Shown one piece after another: positions 46,004-54,078 of a DNA stretch of 64,000 bases. Position 1 is the first letter of the stretch. Every line of letters starts with the position of its first letter. Under the pieces are notes generated by a model. It ran no database searches and was not told where the DNA came from. It saw only the letters and a list, made by a program, of their open reading frames with translations. The stretch spans positions 124,001 to 188,000 of the forward strand of contig JADJFA010000008.1 in assembly GCA_016708875.1 (NCBI GenBank), read 5' to 3'. The position numbers and the translations under genes are program-made. This DNA is from Lewinellaceae bacterium. GTDB lineage: Bacteria > Bacteroidota > Bacteroidia > Chitinophagales > Saprospiraceae.

Positions 46004-47023
46004 ATGGTACACTTACAAACAACCGCCAGAATACGCTTTTGCTGTCTGATTTTTCTGGTCTTTTTATTGGGATCAGAAAAATCTCCAGGGCAGACAATTG
46101 ACACCTTGTGGACTAAGGTAGATGAACTACCTCAGTTTCCGGGTGGAGTTGTCAAACTAACAGAGTAGGCCAACAAGAGCATTTCAAAGAGTATAACGCG
46201 TTCTATTCTCAAAAACAGAGCAAGATCAATTGTATATGCCCCTTCCCTAGTTTCGTTTGTAATTGAAAAAGATGGTGCTGTGAGTAATATTGTTCTTGAG
46301 GGATCAACTGATTCATTAATAGCGATAGAAGTCCATCGTATCATCAGCTTGATGCCCAAATGGCAGCCTGCAATGAAAGGAGGGAAAATAGTGCGCAGTC
46401 AAGTTAAACTTCCGGTAAGCTTTAATTCCGACGCATCAGTTTCAACGAATAGGTTTGATTATCAAGGATATGACGCTGGGATAATATTGGCATTTTCTTA
46501 TGAAAAGGCATTTTCATTGGGCACACTCGGAAAATACTTGAACGATGGGCATGGGGCTTCTATTGATTTCCATTTTCTGGACGATGATTATGATGATGAC
46601 CAACTCGGCCTTGGTATTTATTCCACTTGGATTCGACTTTGGGCTGAACAGCCTTTTGAGCGACGAAATACTATATGGCAGTCTGGTCGCCGATTGAGTT
46701 TCAATGAAGTTGGCGTGAAATTGAGTTACAGAATTTATTTTTTTGAAAACAAACAACTAGAAATTTTTCCCACTTTTCAGGCTGCCCCGAGTTGGTACCG
46801 TCCTGTTGAAAGGGATAATAATGACTCTGGTTTAGGTATTGGAGATGTTGGCCTAACCTATGGTTTTGCTTTACGTGCTAACTGGTTTTTCGGTGATACT
46901 TCGAATGATAATTATCATGTACTTCATTTTAATCTTTGTAATAAATTGTTTCCCATGACAGCCCCAATAAAAGGCAGCATGATAACAATAGGAATAGGCT
47001 ATACCTGGTTTATTAACAATTGA
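46004..47023 (+). pseudogene. TonB C-terminal-domain protein with an in-frame stop
   Basis: From the ATG at 46004: a signal peptide (FCCLIFLVFLLGSEKSPGQ), then the start of a TonB C-terminal domain (DELPQFPGGVVKLTE). A TAG at 46166-46168 stands where Tyr is expected. The same frame continues with the rest of the domain (SFVIEKDGAVSNIVLEG, MPKWQPAMKGGKIVRSQVKL) and a C-terminal half rich in beta-strands typical of a small outer-membrane barrel (GIYSTWIRLWAEQPF, SMITIGIGYTWFINN). No frameshift is needed, so this is a single nonsense change. It follows the decayed FGE-like gene by 27 bp and may be part of the same locus. Confidence 0.65.
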
Positions 47024-47034
47024 TAATTTCAGCC

Positions 47035-48971
47035 CTATCCCTTCCACCTCACAAACGCCTCCATCGCCTCATACTCCGCCAAACCCAGCGCCCGGTACAT
47101 CTGGGCCGTCTCCCGGTTTCTGTCTTCAGCGCGCTGCCAGAATTCGCGGTTGTCGTCACCCGGAAAAGGCGGGCGGTCCTTTTGGCTTTGGTGCATGAAT
47201 ATAGCCTGACGTTTTTTGCGCAATTGCTGCGGACTCATCGGCACGGCCATTTCAATTTCGTGTACCGCCCATTCGTGCCAGGCGCCGCGATACAGCCAAA
47301 GCCAGCAATCTTTCATCCAGTCCTGGTTTTCCAATTGCCGGAATGATTCAAAAATCGCGTCCAGACAAACGCGGTGGGTACCATGCGGGTCGGCCAAATC
47401 GCCCGCAGCATACACTTGATGGGGTTTTACACGCTCCAATAGTTCTGTAATGATCTGGATATCAGCCTCGCCAAGGGGCATTTTACGCCTTGCTCCCGTC
47501 TCGTAAAAAGGCATATCAAGGAAATGGATATGCTCGTCTGCAAGCCCGGTGAACCTTGCTCCGCCCCGTGCTTCACCCCGCCGAATGAGTGCCTTGATGC
47601 TCCGTACTTCAGGAATATCGAGTTCTGCACTGCCTTTTTGTTGCAAAAACTGGATGACTTTCTGGTAAAGTTGTCGGTTTCCTTCTGTCAAAATTTTTTG
47701 GGTTTCTTCAAATTCAAGCATGAATTCCGCATAGCGCAGCGCGTCAAAATCATGCACCGCAATATTGCCGGAAGTTTGATACGCTACATGAACTTCGTGG
47801 CCTTGATCCACCAGGCGTTGAAAGGTGCCGCCCATTGAAATCACGTCGTCGTCCGGGTGCGGGCTGAACAGGATGACACGCTTGCGGGCAGGTTTGGCGC
47901 GTTCGGGTCGGTGCGAATCATCCGCATTCGGCTTGCCGCCTGGCCAACCCGTGATGGTGCGCTGTAACCGGTTGAAAATGCGGATGTTGAGCTCATAGGA
48001 ATTGGCTTCTTCGATGAGGAGTTCGCTCAAACCGTGTTCGTTGTAGTCTTCGTCTGTGAGTTTTAAGATGGCTTTCCCGGTTTTTTGAGCAAGCCAAACC
48101 ACCGCCTTGCAGATCAAATCGTCGGTCCAATTGCAAGCGCCAGCCAGCCAGGGTGACTTCATTTTGGTCAATTCTTCTGCTGCGGCTTTGTCCAATATGA
48201 CCCTTGTATTAGGGTGTTTTTGCAAAAAGAAGCTGGCACGGAATGCGTAATTTCTCCTTCGATGGCTTGTTGAATTATGTGGGCTTTGTGTTGCCCAAAA
48301 GCAAGCAGGTACACCGTACGGGCTTTGAAAATGCTGCCTACCCCCATCGTGATAGCGCGGTAAGGCACGTCGTCTTCGCTTTGAAAATCCTTGGCTGCAT
48401 CGTGTCGTGTGAGGTGGTCGAGCCGCACCATTCGGGTGGGAGATGTCTCCCAGGCGCCAGGCTCATTGAAGCCAATATGCCCTGTACGACCGATTCCAAG
48501 TATCTGAATATCAATGCCTCCAGCAAGATCAATCAGTTTTTCATAACGTTCGCAATAGGCTGTTACCGCCTCCATCGGCACGGTGCCGTCAGGGATGTGG
48601 ATGTTTTCGGGAAGGATATCAATGTGGTCAAAAAAGTACTCGTGCATGAAACGCCAGTAACTCTGCCGTGCTTCTTTCGACATGGGATAATACTCGTCGA
48701 GGTTGAAAGTGACCACGTTTTGAAAACTCAGTCCCTCCTCCTTGTGCAGCCACACGAGTTCTTCGTACACTTTGATCGGAGTGCTCCCAGTAGCAAGCCC
48801 TAGTACGATTTGTTCGCCATCCTGCTGCTTTTGATGGATGGCCAGTGCAATGCTCTTGGCGACGTGGCGAGAGGCTTCCAAGGGTTCGTTCCAGATTTTG
48901 ACGGGAAGTTTCTCGAACGTTTTGAGTTCGTATTTCAGGTAACCGATGGATTCTTTTTCCTTGATTTTCAT
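47035..48971 (-). pseudogene. nagB: Glucosamine-6-phosphate deaminase fused to PIG-L deacetylase, frameshifted at the junction
   Basis: Reading from 48971: NagB domain (about 1-250) with LGLATGSTP, NLDEYYPM, GIDIQILGIGRTGHIGFNEPG and SGEAAF-like THSVPASF. The expected continuation FLQKHPNTRVILDKAAAEELTK lies in another frame, so one indel near 48230 separates it from the PIG-L deacetylase domain (about 380-540; ILFSPHPDDDVISMGGT zinc motif, DPHGTHRVC). The whole is 645 codons, the usual size of this Bacteroidota fusion. NagB converts glucosamine-6-P to fructose-6-P and ammonia; the PIG-L half presumably deacetylates an amino sugar. Unshifted, both halves could still be made as separate polypeptides. 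Confidence 0.88.
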
Positions 48972-49025
48972 TGTGTTGAAAATTATTCAAAGGCAAAGGT
49001 AAAACTTGCAAATGCTCTTTGCGGC

Positions 49026-49124
49026 AACAAATGGCACACGGATTTGACGGATTTAAAGGATAAAAACAGATCAAAAAAATCTGTGTCAATCCGTTTAATC
49101 CGTCAAATCCGTGTGCCATTTGTT
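49026..49124. repeat. Inverted repeat between divergent nagB and paaC
   Basis: The arms 49026-49061 and 49089-49124 match at about 34 of 36 positions. They contain the word run ACGGATTTGACGGATT. It lies in a divergent promoter region, so it cannot be a simple terminator. Confidence 0.9.
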
Positions 49125-49154
49125 ATTAAGCGGAAGACAGAGCATGTACTTTTG
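49119..49154 (+). promoter_or_regulatory. Promoter of paaC
   Basis: TTTG (49119-49122, at the right end of the inverted repeat) and TACTTTTG (49147-49154) are 24 bp apart, slightly wide. The ATG follows 33 bp later. The -33 element being inside the repeat arm means the hairpin DNA could affect promoter use. Confidence 0.45.
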
Positions 49155-49187
49155 CCGTCCCAATTAATATCCCAATATCTCAACACC

Positions 49188-49928
49188 ATGCTCGAATATC
49201 TCCTCCGTCTTGGCGACAACACGCTTATTCTTTCCCAGCGCCTCAGTGAATGGTGCGGCCACGGCCCTGTGTTGGAGCAGGACATTGCATTGACCAATAT
49301 CGCGCTCGACCTGCTGGGCCAAACCCGAATGTACCTGACGTATGCTGGTGAAATAGAGGGTAAAGGCCGTTCTGAAGACGATCTTGCCTACTTCCGCGAT
49401 GCGCCTCAATTTCTCAATTGCTTGCTTGTCGAACGCCCCAATGGCGATTTTGGTCAGACCATTGTTAGGCAGTTTTTCTTCGATGTTTTCAATTTTTACC
49501 AACTGAAGGCCCTGCGACAAAGTGCCGACCAGCGTTTGGCCGATATTGCCGAAAAAGCCCTTAAAGAGGCCACCTACCACCTTCGTTTTTCTTCAGAATG
49601 GGTCGTCCGGCTTGGCGACGGCACCGAATTGAGCAAGCAAAAAATGCAGGTAGCCGTAGACACACTATGGCCATTTACAGGTGAACTAACCACCCCTGAT
49701 GCATTAGACATCGAAATGGCCGAGCAAGGCATTGCTCCTGATTTATTGAAAATCAAAGATTTATGGGAGAAAAAGGTGGCAGAAGTCTTAGAAGAAGCCA
49801 CGCTCACAATGCCGAGCAATGCCTGGATGCAAAGCGGTGGAAAACAAGGGAAACACTCTGAACATCTGGGCTTTTTGCTCGCAGAAATGCAGCACATTCA
49901 GCGGACGTATCCGGGGCAGGTATGGTAA
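49188..49928 (+). CDS. paaC: Phenylacetyl-CoA epoxidase subunit PaaC
   Basis: From the ATG at 49188 the protein has 246 residues. It is a ferritin-like helical bundle of the PaaC family: LLRLGDNTLILSQRLSEWCG, DIALTNIALDLLGQTRMYLTYAG, RPNGDFGQTIVRQFFFDVFN, and EATYHLRFSSEWVVRLGDGTE. PaaC is the structural, non-catalytic partner of the di-iron PaaA in the ring epoxidation of phenylacetyl-CoA. Only the C subunit is found here; paaA, paaB, paaD and paaE are absent on both sides, so the complex must be completed from elsewhere or the protein has another role. Confidence 0.9.
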   Translation: MLEYLLRLGDNTLILSQRLSEWCGHGPVLEQDIALTNIALDLLGQTRMYLTYAGEIEGKGRSEDDLAYFRDAPQFLNCLLVERPNGDFGQTIVRQFFFDVFNFYQLKALRQSADQRLADIAEKALKEATYHLRFSSEWVVRLGDGTELSKQKMQVAVDTLWPFTGELTTPDALDIEMAEQGIAPDLLKIKDLWEKKVAEVLEEATLTMPSNAWMQSGGKQGKHSEHLGFLLAEMQHIQRTYPGQVW

Positions 49929-50000
49929 CTATGAACTATGAACATGGTTCATCCCGATTTTTGATCCAATTAGTTTTGATTGACGATTGATGAGTCCATG

Positions 50001-51050
50001 TTATACAACCGCTTCTTCCAAAATCGTCAGCACCATCCTATCCGCATCCAATTTCGCTTTTATCCCGTATGGAAACGTCGCCTGCTGGTTCACGTGGCCG
50101 AAAGGGAGTCCATACATCACTGGAATACCGAGTCCGCCCAAACGATCTCTCAGCGCATCCGGTAGTGAGAGCGAGGGACTGTCCGGTTTAGGCTGACAAT
50201 CATTGAAAACGCCCAGTGCAATGCCAGCGGCCTTAGCCAAATCCGTGGCTTGCAACAATTGCGTCAGCATCCGGTCGATGCGGTAAGGCTGCTCGCCCAC
50301 ATCTTCGATGAACACGATTTTTTTCTTGAAAACGGGCGCAAATGGAGTTCCCGCCAACGCGGAGAGCAAAGCCAAATTGCCCCCTGTCAGTGCACCCGTA
50401 GCTTGACCAGGGCTTATCACAAACGGTTGGTATTCTGGAGATTCAAAAGCCGTGGCCTCCGTTGATGCCGCAATTTCATAAGGCGCGATCGGTTGCACCA
50501 ATACGGAACGAAAGTGTTGTAGGGTGTCGTCTGGATATTCCGAGGCTGCCACTGGTCCGTGAAAAGTAACCAGCCCCGTGCGCTGGTGAATGGCGATATG
50601 TAAAGCGGTAACATCGCTGTACCCGATAAGTGGTTTGGGGTGTTTGCGGATGAGATCGTAATCAATGTTTGGCAATAAGCGCGAGGCTCCGTAACCGCCG
50701 CGAATGCACCAAACAGCCTCTATTTCAGGGTTTTGGAATGCCCAATGCAGGTCGGCCAAACGTTCTACATCAGTGCCAGCAAGGTAGCCATTGCGCGCGC
50801 GAAGGCTTTTCCCTTCCACGATATTGAAGCCAAATTTTGTTAGATTCGCAATCCCCTTGGTCAGTTTTTCCTCAGAAGGTGGACTGCATGGTGCGATAAG
50901 TGCAATGGTCGCGCCTTCACGCAAACGGGCGGGTTTGAGTCCCGAGCGCTCGGGGCTGTTTTCAGAATTTTCAGCTATGGCCTTTAATTGAGGAAACCCG
51001 GTAGCTAATGCGGCTAAACCAGTGGTTTTGAAGAAATTGCGACGAAGCAT
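50001..51050 (-). CDS. LD-carboxypeptidase (MEROPS S66)
   Basis: The 349-residue protein begins with a Tat-like or secretory signal (MLRRNFFKTTGLAALATGFP), so it acts in the periplasm, unlike the cytoplasmic E. coli LdcA. The S66 features are IALIAPCSPPSEE, AVWCIRGGYGASRLLPNID, nucleophile Ser in LIGYSDVTALH, FHGPVAASE, and the Glu/His region VFIEDVGEQPYRIDRML plus GLPFGHVNQQATFPYG. It removes the terminal D-amino acid from murein tetrapeptides or processes related cyclic peptides. It stands alone. Confidence 0.9.
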   Translation of the reverse strand: MLRRNFFKTTGLAALATGFPQLKAIAENSENSPERSGLKPARLREGATIALIAPCSPPSEEKLTKGIANLTKFGFNIVEGKSLRARNGYLAGTDVERLADLHWAFQNPEIEAVWCIRGGYGASRLLPNIDYDLIRKHPKPLIGYSDVTALHIAIHQRTGLVTFHGPVAASEYPDDTLQHFRSVLVQPIAPYEIAASTEATAFESPEYQPFVISPGQATGALTGGNLALLSALAGTPFAPVFKKKIVFIEDVGEQPYRIDRMLTQLLQATDLAKAAGIALGVFNDCQPKPDSPSLSLPDALRDRLGGLGIPVMYGLPFGHVNQQATFPYGIKAKLDADRMVLTILEEAVV

Positions 51051-51267
51051 TTATTATTTGCAGTGTGATTTGCTTGATGCAAACATACGGCGATGGTAGA
51101 GGTGTTTACGAAAAGAATGGCTCAAGGGAAAGACTGAAATAGAAGCGTACCTTGTTCAAAAACAAGTAGGAATCCTGTAATTTTTTGCGCAAATTATGTA
51201 ACAGCACCCATGGACAAAGCACTCACCTTTGCATCGTGAAACCGATTTCACAAATAAAAAGAGCAAC

Positions 51268-51845
51268 ATGGAAAATAGAGATTCGATGAAAAAAACGCAT
51301 TCTGACGCGGAAAATCAAAGCAATGGACACGCAGCAAAGTCAAAAACAGACGTAGCGCAAGGACTGCGTGCGTTGTTTGTAAATGAGTTGAAAGATATTT
51401 ATTGGGCAGAAAACGCGCTTATTAAAGCAATCCCAGAAATGGCAAAAATGCAACTTCGAAAGAACTTGTTACAGCACTTACGGGTCACCTTGAGGAGACC
51501 AAAGCACAAATAACACGTTTGGAAGAAGTTTTTTCGCTGGTAAAAGAAAAGGTAGAGGCTAAAAAATGCGAGGCCATGGCTGGCTTGGTCAAGGAAGCAG
51601 AAGAAATCATGAAAAGCACAGAAAAAGGAATGGTTCGGGATGCCGGAATCATTTTAGCAGCACAAAAAGTAGAGCACTACGAAATTGCAACGTATGGCAC
51701 CCTGCTTTCTTTTGCTAAAACTTTGGGCGAAGACCAGGCGGCTGATTTACTGCAAAAAACACTAAGTGAAGAGATGGGCGCAGATGTGAAATTAACTGAA
51801 ATAGCTGAATCATTTGTCAATGAAGAAGCAATGGAGGCGGCTTAG
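51268..51845 (+). pseudogene. YciE-like ferritin-fold protein (DUF892), one frameshift
   Basis: From the ATG at 51268 a polar N-terminal tail leads to the DUF892 core: GLRALFVNELKDIYWAENAL, then (after a shift near 51455) TSKELVTALTGHLEETKAQI, TRLEEVFSLVKEKVEAKKCEAM, EHYEIATYGTLLSFAKTLG. Glu and His residues spaced as in a four-helix di-metal bundle are present. The 578-nt span is one base short of 193 codons. YciE/YciF proteins are stress-linked and often encoded with manganese catalase, which is not seen here. Confidence 0.85.
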
Positions 51846-51874
51846 GATTTAAGCAATTGAACCACTCCAGTTGG

Positions 51875-51952
51875 ATTAAACACAATAGGCACAATAGGAC
51901 ACATAGTACTGATTTTAAACGCTATGTGTCCTATTGTGCCTAAGTGTTTAAT
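51875..51952. repeat. Inverted repeat between convergent genes
   Basis: The arms 51875-51906 and 51922-51952 are nearly perfect (one-base length difference). They are built of CACAATAGG/CACAATAGGA words. It lies between the ends of the DUF892 gene (+) and the HlyD gene (-), where a bidirectional terminator would be expected. Confidence 0.9.
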
Positions 51953-51972
51953 ACGCTATGAATTGCTTTGTT

Positions 51973-53283
51973 TTATCGCTTAAACCCAGAAGTCATCTGC
52001 TCCAAAACCCGCTCCAAAAAGCCTTTATCGTCTGTTATGATTTCGGCGGTGCCAAGTAGTTGCTGTTCAAAAAGGATTTCTTTTTTGATACTGGTCACCA
52101 ATTTGGTGTCATTTATCACCTGAATGCTGTCTATTATTATCGTGTATTCGCGGTTTTTCGGCACTACGGATTTTGATTTGACCCTCCCTGAAATTGTCCC
52201 AAACTCCTGATATGGATAATTGTCCAATTTCATAAGCACGGGTAGTCCTTCAGTGACTTTCCCGCTTTTTTCAACCGCCAGTTGCAACCGTCCAACAATC
52301 TGGTCCTGGCCCTGTGGCACGATGGTCAGCACCGCGTCCCCATCGCGTACAAATTGTTGGAGTGTGAGGCCATTGAACACCGCTGTACCCTTAATGGGTG
52401 CACTGAGCACATAATTCTGGGTCCATTTGTCAATGCTGCTACGCAGTGCGTTAAGGCTTGCGAAAAGGCGTGTAGAGGACGTAGTGGCATTTTCTTCCTG
52501 GCCGAAATTGGCTGATTTGATGTTGTTTTTCAGACTGATAATTTGGCGGGAAGTTTCCAAAATATTGGTCTCGTGGCGGTCGCGCTCATTTTCAAGATTT
52601 GAAATCTTTAGGCGTTCATCGTCCAGTTGTTTTTCAGAAATGATGCCATCTTGTAATAACTTTTTTTGCCGTTCATAAAAACCTTCCGCGATTTTCAAAT
52701 CATCCTTGCTGCGTTTCAAAGCCTTTTGCTCAAAGGCTATACTTTGCTCTAATTGATTGATTTGCATCTGAATAGAGCCAATATTGGACTGCACGGAACT
52801 GCTACGGTTCTCTTTCCCAAACTTGAAATCCTCCAAATCTCGCACGAACAAAGCGTAATCTGATTGCAACTCACCCAAGACGAGGTTTTCCGGATATTGA
52901 AGTTCGCGCAAAGCATCGCCGGACAGGTTCTGCCATTCCTTTACGAGCAAATCCAGGCGGCGCACATCGCTGTATTGAGCGGTATTTTGTAAAACAGCCA
53001 AGGCTTGTTTTTCAGCCACCGAATCATTATCATCAACAAGCAATAACATGACCTTTCCATTGGTTCGCGCCACCACTTCCACAGGAGGATTGGCCGTGGT
53101 GATGCTCAGTTTATCGCTCGCCACTACATCCGGGTAGCGCACAAACCAAGCCGCGCCGAGCAACAGCCCAAAACCCAGCAATACCACCACCGTACCCCAG
53201 CGAACAAGCCAACTGGGCGGTGTGCCGAGTATTTCCTGCACTTCCTCGGATCGGAGTTCTACGAAGTTTCGTTCTTCTGCCAT
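51973..53283 (-). CDS. HlyD-family membrane-fusion (adaptor) protein
   Basis: The 436-residue protein has a short cytoplasmic N-terminus and a transmembrane helix (WGTVVVLLGFGLLLGAAWFV, about 28-47). A lipoyl-like half (ANPPVEVVARTNGKVMLLLV) and a long coiled-coil hairpin (about 150-290) follow, then the second lipoyl half (LSAPIKGTAVFNGLTLQQFV) and beta-barrel domains. It bridges an inner-membrane ABC exporter and an outer-membrane TolC-like channel for peptide or protein export. Neither partner is encoded next to it in this window. The gene upstream on the same strand (53930) is 60 bp away and may be co-transcribed. Confidence 0.9.
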   Translation of the reverse strand: MAEERNFVELRSEEVQEILGTPPSWLVRWGTVVVLLGFGLLLGAAWFVRYPDVVASDKLSITTANPPVEVVARTNGKVMLLLVDDNDSVAEKQALAVLQNTAQYSDVRRLDLLVKEWQNLSGDALRELQYPENLVLGELQSDYALFVRDLEDFKFGKENRSSSVQSNIGSIQMQINQLEQSIAFEQKALKRSKDDLKIAEGFYERQKKLLQDGIISEKQLDDERLKISNLENERDRHETNILETSRQIISLKNNIKSANFGQEENATTSSTRLFASLNALRSSIDKWTQNYVLSAPIKGTAVFNGLTLQQFVRDGDAVLTIVPQGQDQIVGRLQLAVEKSGKVTEGLPVLMKLDNYPYQEFGTISGRVKSKSVVPKNREYTIIIDSIQVINDTKLVTSIKKEILFEQQLLGTAEIITDDKGFLERVLEQMTSGFKR

Positions 53284-53342
53284 GGGTGTTGAGAAATTAA
53301 GAAATTTGGATATTGAGATACTTTGGATCTTGAAGGCTTTGG

Positions 53343-53930
53343 CTAATCACCCAGTCTTCGGATCATTCCCAACACCATCGCGTCAATAATTTGATACACA
53401 ACGAGCGGCTTTTGCGTGCGCCACAAAATATCATTGTATTCTTCCCCAAAATGGGTGTAAAGTTGCATTTTGGCGTCGTGCATTTCTTCTTCAACGTGCT
53501 TTCGGGTGTTCAAAAAAACAATCCAGCCGCCTTCTTCGTGTACTTCTTCTGCCCATTCGGCGTAGTAGTCGTCATCGGGTGAAGCATGGAAATTGAGGAC
53601 GTTTTCACAAAAAAACACAAATTTTGAAATGCCCTGGCTCATCAATGGGTCGGCCACGTTGCGTTTCAGGAACATGATGTCGTTGTGCAGCGTGTCATTC
53701 CATTCGCCCATCAATTCGATGAGTGCAAAACCTTCGTCATAGTCCACAAAAAGTATTTTTCCATACAAAGTTGAGGATCCGAAAGCATCCCACTGAGGGT
53801 GAATGTAGAAGTTGTACAGGCTATTTGTGAAGTCGAATTCACTATACGTGCGGCCAAAGAAAGGCGAGCGTTCGTCCGCTTCGGCAGTGTAAAAATCGCG
53901 CCAACGGAAATGAGGTTCAATGTCGTGCAT
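53343..53930 (-). CDS. Conserved hypothetical protein
   Basis: From the ATG at 53930 (MHDIEPHFRWRDFYTAEADE) the protein has 195 residues, acidic and soluble, without signal peptide or membrane helix. Visible features are SPFFGRTYSEFDFTN, IYNFYIHP-like aromatic strands, ILFVDYDEGFALIELMGEWND, and VFFCENVLNFHASPDDDYYAEW. I recognise no named family; the pattern suits an alpha/beta protein. It lies just upstream of the HlyD gene on the same strand and is divergent from the outer-membrane receptor at 54079. Confidence 0.7.
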   Translation of the reverse strand: MHDIEPHFRWRDFYTAEADERSPFFGRTYSEFDFTNSLYNFYIHPQWDAFGSSTLYGKILFVDYDEGFALIELMGEWNDTLHNDIMFLKRNVADPLMSQGISKFVFFCENVLNFHASPDDDYYAEWAEEVHEEGGWIVFLNTRKHVEEEMHDAKMQLYTHFGEEYNDILWRTQKPLVVYQIIDAMVLGMIRRLGD

Positions 53931-54078
53931 GGTACTTATTTGTCTCTGCAAAGTTCGCTTTTTCTTTAAAACTTTTGTTGAAGCAACCCTAATCCCGATC
54001 ACCAGTCTTTTTGCTGACAATGCAATGACAAAACGTACGTTATTCGCCCGCTCAAATTTCAAAACGCATCTACTACTC

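Noticed and set aside
22765..46168. Stop-codon reassignment to explain in-frame TAA and TAG codons
   Set aside because: Both occur in genes (or beside genes) that also need frameshifts, involve different stops, and long core genes use TAA, TAG and TGA as normal stops.
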